Source of the DNA: Linnemannia hyalina
Lineage: Eukaryota; Mortierellomycota; Mortierellomycetes; Mortierellales; Mortierellaceae
Direction of reading: 5' to 3'
NCBI GenBank assembly: GCA_019671135.1
Contig: JAHRHY010000009.1
Span: forward strand, 868,001 to 932,000
Length of the DNA: 64,000 nucleotides
Positions 1 to 10,337 of this stretch are shown piece by piece (the first letter of the stretch is position 1; each line of letters begins with the position of its first letter). The notes under the pieces were generated by a model. The model had not been told where the DNA came from and ran no database searches. It saw only the letters and a program-made list of their open reading frames with translations. Made by a program: the position numbers and the translations under genes.

Positions 1-589
1 TTGATGGTTGTTGTCCGTGTTCTCTGTTCCTGACGGTGTGTGGAAGAGAAGGGCGATGTAGGTGAAGAAGAGGAAAGAAGAGGAACTGGGAGTGGAGAAT
101 GAGAGCAAAAGAGATGAGGGAGGACGAACAAACGAGCGGTGTGCCTGTCCTAACACTCCTACACGATTCTCTGTGACGTGGTCCTTTCTTGTGCGGGCAT
201 AGAACAAGACGATAGTCAACCTTGATAGAACATACAAAAACAATACAAAACAAGGGGCAACATATGACAACAACTAATGATCTTAATAAGAGGCGTCCTC
301 GCTGTTTAATTACCCGTCATTCCCTTCAACCATCGCGCGCATATATATCTACCATTGCATGTAAACTACCATCGCGACAAGCCATAAGAAAGACGCGCTT
401 CTTAACATTTGAAGCACAGAAATGACGTGTCAAAAAAAGTTGGTTTATTTTTCTTGAAAGGGTAACTTGAGGAGGTCTCCTCCGCTCTTCAACAAATGTC
501 AATCGACTCTTAGTGTTGTTGTGCTGTGGCCAGGATTGTAGGGAACCGGAGAGTAGTGTAAAAGGAGATCCAGCCATCGATATCACCAT
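1..589. other. Gene-free left edge
   Basis: No coding exon can be supported here. The stretch is the 3' flank of the secreted-protein gene at 590-1135, which is read leftward. The first 200 bases are purine-rich and could be the leader of a gene outside the window. The short open frames lack ATG starts or composition like the real genes nearby. Confidence 0.5.
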
Positions 590-1135
590 CTAGTAGTAGA
601 TGGGACGGCGCCAGCCCCAGGGACGACCCCAAGGACCCCAACGGTAGTAGCGACCATACCACCAGGGTGCGAACTTGCTCTCATCATCCTCATCATCATC
701 ATCATCCTCGTCAATCAAGGTCGAAGAGCCCTTGTGCTTGAACTGGCCGACGTCAAGCTCGGCATTGACCAAGTTCTTGGCCTTGTCAGCCTTGGCGACC
801 TGGAAGGAAGCATCCTTGGCGGTGGTCGAGATCAGGTGAGGCGAAATGCTGGCGTGATCGGGCTGGTTCTCAGTGCCGTAGTGAACGATTTGGCTGGGCA
901 AGTGACCGGTACCCATGTTGAGGTTTCCGTAGTTGATGGGTGCTTTCTCGGTGTTGAGGGTTGAGGAGAAGGCCGAGGGGGTCGAGAGGCCGCCGAGCTG
1001 GAGCTTGTCGATCTTGGCATCGAGCTTCGAGCCGGGGGCGAGCAGAGACGAGGGGTTCTCACCGTAGGCGACCAGGGGGACGGCTGAGACTGCAGTGGCG
1101 GCAAGGGCGGCGCCAATAGCAACAAAGGACTTCAT
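590..1135 (-). CDS. Small secreted protein with acidic patch and aromatic C-terminus
   Basis: A single-exon gene encoding 181 aa. It begins at the ATG at 1135 (MKSFVAIGAALAATAVSAVP), which gives a clean signal peptide cut near residue 19, so the protein is probably secreted. The longer open frame running up to 1330 is leader sequence. Around residues 45-75 is the block LQLGGLS..P, then TLN and PINYGN, which recurs in the divergent neighbour at 1679. Near residues 145-155 is a run of Asp/Glu (DEDDDDDEDDE), followed by a C-terminus dominated by Trp, Tyr, Arg, Gly and Pro (WWYGRYYRWGPWGRPWG). A TATA box lies about 100 bp upstream. I do not recognise the family. The structure suggests a cell-surface or matrix-associated peptide, but no function can be given. 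Confidence 0.85.
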   Translation of the reverse strand: MKSFVAIGAALAATAVSAVPLVAYGENPSSLLAPGSKLDAKIDKLQLGGLSTPSAFSSTLNTEKAPINYGNLNMGTGHLPSQIVHYGTENQPDHASISPHLISTTAKDASFQVAKADKAKNLVNAELDVGQFKHKGSSTLIDEDDDDDEDDESKFAPWWYGRYYRWGPWGRPWGWRRPIYY

Positions 1136-1678
1136 GGCTTGGGAGTAGGTTTTTTTTGTTGTAGGTGGTAGGGGTGTGTGTGGAAGAGAAGAGCAAGAAT
1201 GATGAACAACATTTGCGGCACGATGGAGTAGGTATTTATACCTGACTGGCGACTTGCCGTTCATATTTATCTGTTGCAATATTGTCTCCACGGACAGCAC
1301 CAAAAACGGTGGTTGCTTGCTTGGCGTCAACTGTCGCCATCATGGTCCAATAGATTACAAATAAGTCTGCTTGAATTTACGCAGAATGGCGTTATGTCGC
1401 GGGGATAGCATAGACTGATGGGAAACATAAAGGCACGCGTTTTGTCCCGAGAGAGAGGGAGGTGATAGATCGGAGGCGCGTCGTCGCGATGTCGTAGGAA
1501 TACCACGCACCATCATACGATCATACCTGGCGACGATCAAAACCGCCGATCAACCACTTTGATCCTTATGTGCCAACAATTCTCCGACAAGTTACCCGCC
1601 ATGGTTACTGATTAGCTTTTTCTATAAGACAAGGGTGCAAATGCTACCTTATACCAACTTCAGAACAGCTTACACATC
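1136..1678. promoter_or_regulatory. Shared divergent promoter region
   Basis: These 543 bp separate two divergently read secreted-protein genes that share a motif. Apart from the TATA box at 1232-1240 I see only a weak TATAAG-like element at 1621-1629 for the rightward gene. The arrangement would allow co-regulation, which is inference. Confidence 0.4.
1232..1240 (-). promoter_or_regulatory. TATA box of the secreted-protein gene
   Basis: TATAAATAC on the minus strand, 97-105 bp upstream of the ATG at 1135. The spacing is like that at the other TATA-bearing genes here, such as those at 14482, 16645 and 56189. Confidence 0.6.
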
Positions 1679-2155
1679 ATGCTCTCCACCTTCTTACCCA
1701 CACTTTTTGCCCTGATCTTAGTCAGCCTTTCCACTTCAACTCTAGCTTTGACCCTCCCAAGATTGACCCCTCGCTACGACTCTCTCATTTCCACACGCGC
1801 TTCTTTCGAGACTTACACCGCCCATCCAAAACTGTTCACCACACCTGCAACAACGCCTTCTGATTCCAAGGCCGAGACGAACCACCTACCAGTTTACAAA
1901 GTGACAAAATCCCAATTCGAAGGCATCCTCCGCCAGACCTTCCACATCGATTTCCGCCTCCAAGTCGTCTCTGACTCTAACAAACAAGCGGACGAGAACG
2001 AGAATGCGAGCGAAGAACGCGAGGTACTGGGCGAGATACCAGTCCAGATCACGATCCACAACCTCCGTCTCGGTGGCCTGTCCGCACCCCAAGTCCATTC
2101 CCAGACCTTGAACGGGCAACGCGGTCCCATCAACTATGGCAACATCCGCACCTAA
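1679..2155 (+). CDS. Small secreted protein sharing the LGGLS/PINYGN motif
   Basis: A single-exon gene of 158 aa starting at the ATG at 1679. The N-terminus (MLSTFLPTLFALILVSLSTS) is a strong signal peptide. The middle is an ordinary mixed sequence with a Glu/Asn-rich patch near residue 105 (ADENENASEEREVLGEI). The protein ends with LRLGGLSAP, then TLN and PINYGN, closely matching an internal block of the divergent neighbour at 590-1135. Outside that block the two proteins show no evident similarity, so the block is probably the conserved functional part. I do not recognise the family. No Cys framework, hydrolase motif or GPI signal is visible. Confidence 0.8.
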   Translation: MLSTFLPTLFALILVSLSTSTLALTLPRLTPRYDSLISTRASFETYTAHPKLFTTPATTPSDSKAETNHLPVYKVTKSQFEGILRQTFHIDFRLQVVSDSNKQADENENASEEREVLGEIPVQITIHNLRLGGLSAPQVHSQTLNGQRGPINYGNIRT

Positions 2156-2614
2156 TCTCCTTCCTCCCCCACCCTTTCTTTCATTCTTCTCTTACCTATG
2201 TCCTTCTCGTTCGTCCTAGCTTTCTCTTCCTTCCTTCATGTCAGGCTTCTTTGCTTTTTGCTTGTGTTCTGGAACTTTGATTGTCAGGATTGTGCTGTCT
2301 GCCTGTCTACCTACCCAACCAACACGTGGGAAAATAGAGTTTTGGCATGACTACAGCTTCTGTTCATGCAAAGCGAAAAAATGGTGTGAGAAATAAAAGC
2401 TTGACTAACAACAATGCTTGTTGATGTCTCTATCTTGCGTTTTGGGGGAATAAACTTGGCTTGAGATATGATAACAATGTATCAGGTTGAAGGTTTTATT
2501 AATGCGTACTAGTCCAATTATGATTAAGTATGGCGATATGGGTATATGATGAACGGGGTGCATAGTCGTTCGACCAAAGAGACGATCAATGAAAAGAAAA
2601 AAAAAGATAATAGC
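2156..2614. other. Convergent 3' intergenic region
   Basis: 459 bp between the secreted-protein gene (read rightward) and the Ser-rich gene (read leftward). It contains AT-rich sequence with AATAAA-like elements (AAATAAAAG near 2391, AATAAAC near 2450) suited to polyadenylation. No gene is seen. Confidence 0.5.
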
Positions 2615-4384
2615 CTACTCTCGGGCCATACTGACAAGAGGCTCCAAATCAGATCCCTTACCACCCAAAAGCCCAACTTGATGGTTGTGGTGATGACTAT
2701 GGTGACTACCATACTTCTGGGTCGCACTCTTCCACAACCTGAGAAGCTTGTTGCCAGACTTGGTCTTTGGCTCTTCAACCATCGGACCCTGACCAGCCTG
2801 CATCCTCTTGGGGACATGAGACGATGAGGAAGAAGACGTAGACTGAACAGGCATGCTCAGGTTGCGGCGGTGTCGGCTGGTGCTAGAAGAAAGAGGTTCA
2901 TCGGCGACCGATGATGATGGTGGCGAGGACTTTTGTCGAGTCGCTTGGATGTTGCGGTGCGCTGACGAAGGAGAAGAGGACGAGGACGACAAGGTTGAGA
3001 GCATTGTGGAACCGCCCGACAGAATGGGCTCGGACATTGGGCGGCGGACGGTCGGGGTCGAAGCGGATGAGGAGGCTGAGGTCGACTGCTTCTGTTGCTG
3101 CTGTGGCTCGGTAACCATAATAGTAGGAACGTCGAGACGAGTAAAAAGCATGCGGGCTTGCCTGGTGTCCTGACAACCCCCTTGCTTCTCTGTCTCGGCC
3201 GACGAAGACGATGACAAAGAAGATGGAGGTTGATGCGAAGGTGGTGGTGGCGTGACATCCCTCCATGGCTCGGGCTCCTTGAACGAGACCATTTTGGCGC
3301 TCTTGCCGCCATTGGGCTTCTTCGTAGAGGTTGGCGAGGAAGTAAGGGGCGAAAGTATCGATCCCTCCTCCTGGGTCTGGTCAGACGATGAGGACAAGGA
3401 ATGAAAGCGCGCTCGAGGCTGGGGTTGGGGTCGATACTGGTAGAATCGCTTCTCGCTCAGTCCGGTCTTTTCCTCCTCTCGGGGTCTTGGAACCTCATCG
3501 CGCATATGGAACACCGTCCGGCACTTTGGTGGGATCGCATACTTGTTGCTGTTGATGTTGTCGACGATGCAGGATGTTGGTGGGGAGGAGGAGGCAGAAC
3601 GACGGTAGGACGCCAGGCCATCCTCAGACGAATGCCGTCGCTGCTCTCGCTCTACAACTCTGTCTTTGGCGGACTTTTGTTGTCTGGTCGGGGTCTGCAT
3701 AATTGGATTGGACGAGTGGTTGCTGGTTGTTGAAGTTACGGTGCAGGCTGTGGAAGTGGTGGTGTTGGTGGTGGTTGTGTGGGGTACAGCAGGGGGGTTA
3801 GCTAAGCCCGTAATGGTCTGGACTGCCTCAAAAGAAGCGGGCGTTGCGATTGGTGTATCCAGGTCGTCTGTTGTCATCGCTGATGTTCGTGTTGTTGTCG
3901 TCGATGTTGTTGTTGATACCCCTACGAAAGACTGTTGCTGTGGTTGTTGCTGTTTAATGATAGTTGAATCGTTGCTCCGTGACACCCAGCGCTGGCGTTG
4001 TTGTTTGAGGCTGCTGTCTCTGCTCAGAGGTCGCTCTCTCTTTGGTTGGGGCGTCGTTGCCTCTGTATTGCCATTGATATCACTATCGCCATTATCGTCT
4101 TCGAATGAGCTGAAGGGGCTGTAGGTTGCAATTGAAGAGGCTGAAGAAGGCGCAGAGGAGGAGAGATACTCAGTCTTGTTATTGGCAATGGCAGAACGAC
4201 GGTTTGAGGCAGAAGATATGGGTGTTGATGGGGAGGAGAAAGTGGTGGAGTTGTGGTTGTTGTGAGTCGAGATAGATTGTGATGGGGATGAAGATGGACG
4301 GCTGGGATTGGTTATGTCGCACTCGAGCGAGGAGCGGCCAGTCGGCGAAGGAATCGACCGTGGTAGTTGGTGTTGAACTGACAT
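2615..4384 (-). CDS. Serine/threonine-rich low-complexity protein
   Basis: A single open frame of 589 aa from the ATG at 4384. Most of the protein is low-complexity Ser, Thr, Gln and Pro with no signal peptide or membrane span. Islands of ordinary sequence occur near residues 285-310 (CRTVFHMRDEVPRPREEEK), 365-380 (AKMVSFKEPEPWRDVTPPPP) and at the C-terminus (KLLRLWKSATQKYGSHH), followed by a His-rich stretch and GLLGGKGSDLEPLV. The Arg/Ser patches (RHRRNLSMP) resemble phosphorylation or 14-3-3 sites, which is inference. I do not recognise a domain. Its length and the ordered islands argue that it is a real, probably intrinsically disordered regulatory protein. A purine-rich leader lies just upstream. 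Confidence 0.7.
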   Translation of the reverse strand: MSVQHQLPRSIPSPTGRSSLECDITNPSRPSSSPSQSISTHNNHNSTTFSSPSTPISSASNRRSAIANNKTEYLSSSAPSSASSIATYSPFSSFEDDNGDSDINGNTEATTPQPKRERPLSRDSSLKQQRQRWVSRSNDSTIIKQQQPQQQSFVGVSTTTSTTTTRTSAMTTDDLDTPIATPASFEAVQTITGLANPPAVPHTTTTNTTTSTACTVTSTTSNHSSNPIMQTPTRQQKSAKDRVVEREQRRHSSEDGLASYRRSASSSPPTSCIVDNINSNKYAIPPKCRTVFHMRDEVPRPREEEKTGLSEKRFYQYRPQPQPRARFHSLSSSSDQTQEEGSILSPLTSSPTSTKKPNGGKSAKMVSFKEPEPWRDVTPPPPSHQPPSSLSSSSSAETEKQGGCQDTRQARMLFTRLDVPTIMVTEPQQQQKQSTSASSSASTPTVRRPMSEPILSGGSTMLSTLSSSSSSPSSAHRNIQATRQKSSPPSSSVADEPLSSSTSRHRRNLSMPVQSTSSSSSSHVPKRMQAGQGPMVEEPKTKSGNKLLRLWKSATQKYGSHHSHHHNHQVGLLGGKGSDLEPLVSMARE

Positions 4385-6340
4385 TATGGAGGAGGTGGTT
4401 TCAAAAGGGGCATAAAGGATGACGAAAGAAAGAACGTGGAAAGTGAAAAGGAAGAAGGAGAAAGGGTGACAAACGAGGATTGAAGAAGAGGAAGAAGAAA
4501 AAGAGAGTGCGGAAGAATGTACGATCTGCTTCGTTGTTGTTGGTTGTAAACTTGTGAGACTGGCTATATGCGTGAAAATGAGAGCAATATGGATTTTCTA
4601 TTTGGCAGGGTGCAAAAAAAGAATAATGTGAGGAATAAAGGATGGCAATTGGAGCGAGTGGGTTATGCTGGAAAGAGGAAGAGAAGGCGGGCAAGGAAGA
4701 AGAAGAAGAAGAAGATGAACAAGGGGAAGTGATGAAGAAGGAAATAGTGGATTGAAGGAAAAGGAAAAAGGAAAAAAGAAAAGAAAAGAAAAGAAAAGAA
4801 AAGGAAAGGAAGAAGAAGGAAGAAAAAAAGAACACGGAATGTCAGTTGGGTGGTCTAGAAAAATAACCTTTTTTTTAGTTTTTTAGCTCATCATCACCCT
4901 GCTAATCCGTGTGTTTATGTATCTCTCCCTCTACTGCAACACCCCTAACCAGCCCTCTTCTCCTTATTCTCCTCCTTCTCACTCACATGTACTTCCCTAT
5001 CATCCTTGGTCCATTTCATGTCATATACCATTTCTTTCACTCTCTCGCTCTCTCTCTCTTTCTTCCAAAAGATGAATGAATGCTCACATCCAAGTATCCA
5101 TTGATAGACAACTACCCATCCACACCCCACTCCAGACACCCACATACACACACCATTGGCATTTGACACCGCTTTGCCTTCTGACTGTTTCGTGCTCACT
5201 TACTTTTCAATTGCACGACGATGCTCACTCTCTCTCTCTCTCTCTCTCTCGTTTTTTTTTATCTCCCTACTTTTTTTTATCTCCCTACTTTTTTTTCCTC
5301 TCCACCACATTCCAACGACTGACAAACTGCTGAACAGCCACGACCTCCCACCACGACTTCTCCTTTGTTCACTCCTCCTCTTGATCTTTTGTCTATCCCC
5401 ATTCCCTGTCCCTAGGCTCGTGGCCTGATCATTCGTTCTTTTCGTTTCATACTCTTCCTTTGCTCATCACTCACTTTCTTATCCCTCCACACTCCCAAAA
5501 GTTTGCTCCTCCCAACAACCCAAAAAAAAAAAAAAGGCCGGTGCAAAAACACACACACAAGAACCTTAAAGAGGAATCCGCCCTGTCTCGCCTTACTACT
5601 CGTTGGTAGTGCTTATTAGAGGCTTTTCCTCTCCTTAAAGGATCACCATCTCACCCAAGACACACCACAGGCTGAACAAAGATAGAGTGACACATCGGGC
5701 ATCCTCCTCCTTCCTCCCTCATCATCATCATCATCATACATCCGAGCGAGTGGCCTGATCGAAATTGAATGCTAAAATATGCTTTATGCTATGATATTGT
5801 TTGTATGCTATGGAATGCCAAAATAGTACGTCTTCTGTCTCTCTTTGTTGTTATTTTTTTTTTTTTTTTTTTTTTTTTTTGCTTCATCGTCTTCTTTGGT
5901 CGTCGTTGCCGCATTTTTTGTTTTGTTTTGTTTTGTGGTTGCAAAGAAATAAAAGAAAAAAAATACTAGGGTATGCTTTTCGCTGGTCTGCGTAGAAAAA
6001 GGAAGAGAAAAAAAAATAGTAGGAGAAGGGAGGAGGTAGCCATGGGAATACTATCTGCGTTCAGTCTTGATGGGGTAAGAGCAAACAAAGAACGCAGAAA
6101 AAAAAAAGAGAGAAGAGATATACGAGTCGTCATAATAAAATTGTCGATGGAAAAACTTGTCTGGTAAGAGGCCAGGATATGGAGAGAAAAAGAAATGCAA
6201 AATGTATGAGATGAGTAAATGAGCAAATAAAAGAGTGGAGTGAAATGCAAGGTCAGATAAAAAAAAAAGTAATAAGAAAAAAAAGAGGGTAGGACAAGGT
6301 CGTTACTCGTCTGATCCAATCATGGGCCATGAATTCCCAG
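4385..6340. other. Intergenic region with homopurine and T tracts
   Basis: About 2 kb with no supported exon. It holds the leader of the Ser-rich gene (GGAAA/GAAGAA-rich on the plus strand at 4680-4830), pyrimidine-rich sequence at 5230-5300 with CTCTCT repeats, an A13 run near 5521 and a T22 run near 5858. The open frames are products of these simple sequences. The right end is the 3' flank of the RRM gene. Confidence 0.5.
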
Positions 6341-8816
6341 TTAATAGTGCTGGTCAAACATGGCGCTCATGCTATCACGGCGATCCAAAAACGGAGTGCC
6401 ATTCATGTTGTGGAGATGACCAAGTCCGCTGGGCTGGTTCACACTCGAGTTGCGCACTCCCAATGGGTTCTTGGAGAAGCTGAGGCGGATGCCTCCCTTG
6501 ACAGAGTTGCTCAGCGGGTTGCCGTACAAATCGTTCAGGGCCTGGGTCGCGCACTCCACATTCTCAAACTCAACGAAACACATCGGTCCGTTCGACTTTG
6601 TGCGGAAGCACATGCGACGGTATCCAACGCAGCGTGAGAACAATGTTCGGAGCTCGTCCTCGGACGTGTTCATCGGGAGGTTGCCAACATAGAGCGTGTT
6701 GCAGGGTGGATTCTGGTCACCAGGGTTGACAGGTGCGCGGAAGGCGGGCGAAGCAAGACCGGGCGAAGCCATGCCAGGAGAAACCAGGGCTGAAGAGGCG
6801 ACAGTGTTGATCGGCAATCCTTGGAAGCGACCGTTGGCCATATCGTCGTTGTGGAAAAGCGTGCCATTGAAGCCACGCTCAGTATGAGCCGGGATCGACT
6901 TTGACAGGAATCCCGAAGTCGAAATAGGCGCCTCTGCATCCATGTCCAAGAAACTTTTGTTGAAGCGCTGCGAGGTGGACAGTCCGGCAAGGCGGTTGTT
7001 GCTAAAGGAGTTAGAGATCGAGTTAGGGAACGATCCTGCGATAGATCCGGCAAGACCTCCAGGAGCGTTGCTCAAGCTGCCCATCGACAATGGGTCCACT
7101 CTCATCTCAAACGTGTTCTGGCGACCCAGGAAGGACGACGACAGATCCGACTGTTGCTGTTGCTGCTGGAGGTTGGGCTGGTGACGACCTCCAAAAGACT
7201 CGGCAAAGCTGATCGCAGTGTTATTGGGTGCGTAGACGTCCGCGTAAAAGTCGTAGCTGCTGGAGTAGTCGTGGGGCGAGAGGAGATCGCTTGGCAGGGC
7301 TGGGCTGGGAGGCACAGAGTGGAAGGCATCGTACGCTGCAGACCCAGCGAGGCTGTTGCGGTGCTGAAGAGGGTGAGGCAATTTGCTGTTGTTGTTATTG
7401 ATCCCGTTGAGGTTGCTGGTGATGCCAATCGGGGTTGGAGGCATAGCGGCGGCTGGGTTGGGACCTGGAGCGACGGTCAATTCGTTGGAGAGACCTCGGC
7501 GGGTGTGGAGGTTCTTCTTGGCCATCTCGGCCTTGAGCAATGACCCCTTCTCGGCATCGACTCTACGGCCACTGAGGACCTGGATGGCTTGCAAAGCTTC
7601 CTGGTGAGAGCGAAACTTTGCAAACCCAATCTATAAAAGAAGAACGAAAGTTACAAATATGGTTAGGAAAGTTTTTTTGGTGTAATGCCCGTTACTGTGT
7701 CTGGCTCAGAGCTGATTAGCCTCTGGCGTTGGTTGATGCACTATTTTTTTTTCTGCTGTTAGTGTGTATGTCCAGGACACCACAAGAACAATGTTTGCGT
7801 GGTTTTTGTGGACAAACTCATGCGTTGTGTCATCTGTTTACTTTTGGCTGAAAATAGGGCCGAAAGGACAAAGAGCCAAATAACAACAAAGAAAAAAAAA
7901 GGGAGGGATAAAAAAAGCCTCTGATCAACTTGGCCCATCCGCAAGTGGAATGGGATCAAATAAAGTGGAAAGAGATGGTGGACCAAGAGGGAGAGCAATA
8001 ACATAAAAAAAGAATGGGCAGGGTGCTTACAATCTGCTTGCGAGGGTTAACTCCATTGACATCCAGGGTTAGAGCATCGTCTTCCTGAGGTTCCTTGTTG
8101 GGGATCTTGAGGGTGGCAGCCTCGAAGCCAGGGGTGAAAACAAACATGTTTTGGAACTCTCGCTCGTGCATGTCGTCGGGGAAGCCCACGACAAAGATGG
8201 TCGAGATCTCCTCCTGGACGACTCCGTTTGCGGTAGCGGTAAGAGTGGTACCATTGGCCCCAGCGGGAGGTGTGTTGCTGTTGGTGACGCTGAGGAGGTT
8301 GCTAGTGTTGTTGATGGTGGCAGTGGAGCTGTTGTTGTTGTAGCTGTAAAGACCGGAGCTGAGGGAGGAGGAGGTGGTCGGAGCATAGTTGGATAAGCTC
8401 AGGCCACCGAGACCGTTTGTCAGACTGCCGATATGGACGCTGTTGTTGTTGTGACTCGACTTTGGGATGCTCGAACTGAGGCTGTCTGGAAAGCCAAAGG
8501 CAGAAAAGCTGGACGAAAATCCGTTGGAGTAGCTAGCCTTGGTCTGACTGTTGTTGATGGCTGCACCGTTATCGTGGATGTTGTTGCTGTTATTGTTGCT
8601 GTTGTTGGTATTGATGTTGATACCCTTGACAGCCGGGGAGGAGGACGGATAGTCCTGGTGGGCCGAGAAGTGGCCATTGGAGACCATGTTCAGGGTAGCG
8701 GTGCTCATGGAGACGGGCGAGGAGCGAGAAGTAGCCGGAGACGAGGAGGTGAAGGTAGGGGATGAGGACGACGAAGAAGAGGCAGAAGAAGGGGAAGAGA
8801 CCGAGGTGATGGCCAT
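6341..8816 (-). CDS. Whi3-like RNA-binding protein with two RRMs
   Basis: Two exons, complement of 8031-8816 and 6341-7630, separated by a 400 bp phase-0 intron (donor GTAAGC, acceptor TATAG), give 691 aa. The ATG at 8816 follows a pyrimidine-rich leader and starts [11 protein letters not shown]. The first 200 residues are Ser/Asn-rich. A first RRM spans about residues 205-290 ([20 protein letters not shown]; after splicing KQIIGFAKF) and the intron cuts it. A second RRM spans about 570-655 ([44 protein letters not shown]), the part most diagnostic of Whi3-type proteins. In other fungi these bind cyclin and other mRNAs, form condensates and control cell cycle or polarity. A short Gln tract lies near residue 410. 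The family call is strong, but an exact orthologue assignment is not made. Confidence 0.88.
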
Positions 8817-9264
8817 CGTCTTTTTGCTTTTTTTTTTTGGCTTTTTCGCTCTGGCCCGTCTAATAAAAAGAAATAAAAAAGGGGTGACAAAGGAAAAAAT
8901 GGGAAAGAGGTAAGAGAAGAGTAAATAATAATAACAGATGGAGGATGACAAAAGAGGAGTGTGGTGGAGTGGAAGGAAGGAAGGTGGTAGGGTAGGGATG
9001 GAGGTTGTTGTTGGTGGGGTGCGGGGATGAAGGAAAGGAAGGGAAGGAAGGGAAGAAAGGAAAGGAAAGGAAGGAGAGAGGATGAAGAAGGAAAGGAAGG
9101 AAGGGAAGGGAAAAGAAGCAGAGCAGATAAAGAAATCAGTCAACCTGTCTGTGTGTATGAACCAACCAATCAACCAAACCAACCGACTGACGGAAACAAG
9201 CTCAAAAAGTCACTCGCCTGTGATTAGACTCGCTTGCTTACTGGCAACATCTTCACCCAGGCTT

Positions 9265-9267
9265 GTT

Positions 9268-9298
<31 letters not shown>

Positions 9299-9382
9299 TT
9301 CATGTTCTTGTTCTTGTCGCCGTTATTGCCATTGTTATTGATGTTGATATTACTGTTGTTGCTGTTGTTGCTGTTGTTGTTG
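9265..9382. repeat. Imperfect CTG/TTG trinucleotide tract
   Basis: Runs of CTGTTG and TTG repeats interrupted by other sequence. On the minus strand it reads as CAA/CAG or AAC/AGC codons. It lies upstream of the Whi3-like gene, possibly in its transcribed leader. Confidence 0.7.
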
Positions 9383-10294
9383 TTCGTCATCACTCATTGT
9401 GGTTGTCAGATAAATTGTACAGTATTAGAAGCCCCTGTGTCTGAGTTGTCAGACTAGGGTCGTGCGAAAAATGGAAACAGGGCACCGATCCCAGCCAATC
9501 GAACACTCCTTGGCAAGGACAACATTCGGAACCAGATATGATAAAAAGAAGGTACCGACGTAAGGAAGGGGAGCAGCCAAGTCAATGGACAAAGGAACGA
9601 TAGGAAGAGAGCAAGGACCACCTTTTCCTTCCTTCCTTCCTTTCTTCATTTTTCATTTCCTCTTCTGGCCGGTGCTGCATCGTTCTCATCTTATCTCCCC
9701 ACAAATACACAAAAAGATTGCTCATCGACCTTTTCATATTATTCATCTTCAACCCTTCCGTGATGTTCTCTCTCCATCCTCGTATCTTTTATTAAAACTA
9801 ACGACTTTTTTTAAGCTTCCTTCTGCAGGATGATCTGGATCGAGGTGGAATCAGAGTCCTCTCTTGCTCCTCTTCTTCTTTCGTCCTCGTCTCCGTACCC
9901 TTTGTTTTCGTATGTTCAATTGCTCACAGCTTGACCTCTTTTCACTTTTCCCTTCCCCCTTTCCGTACATCCATCGCTCCACTTCCCTCATCCTCCCTTT
10001 CACGTTTTTTTCCCGCTTTTTGACTCTCCTGACGTCGGATTGACTCCAATTGATGAACTAGGTAAGAAATCAAGAAATCAGCAACAAACCACCTCTCTCT
10101 TATGGGTTGTGATGACGATCCGCATGAACTTCAAGGGGGAGGAAGAGAAGAAGAAAGCATGGGTGTATGAAAATAGAAAAGGCGGTGCGGGACGGATGGG
10201 ATGGGAAAGACGGGACAAAGCAAACAAGCAACAGTGCCCTTTCATTTCGAGAATAAGAGAGGTCCGAGCATGGCCTCTTGAATGGCCAAGGCGG

Positions 10295-10337
10295 CACGTG
10301 CTCGATGTCAAGAAGCCAGCCTTTTATTGGTCACGTG
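10295..10337. promoter_or_regulatory. Paired CACGTG boxes upstream of the PhoD-like gene
   Basis: CACGTG occurs at 10295-10300 and again at 10332-10337, the second preceded directly by ATTGG (inverted CCAAT). In yeasts this palindrome is bound by bHLH factors such as Pho4 and Cbf1. The pair lies 830-870 bp before the phosphatase ATG. A link to phosphate control is inference. Confidence 0.4.

Noticed and set aside
4401..4835. 144-codon Phe/Ser-rich frame on the minus strand
   Set aside because: It is encoded entirely by the homopurine leader of the Ser-rich gene and is typical of low-complexity sequence.
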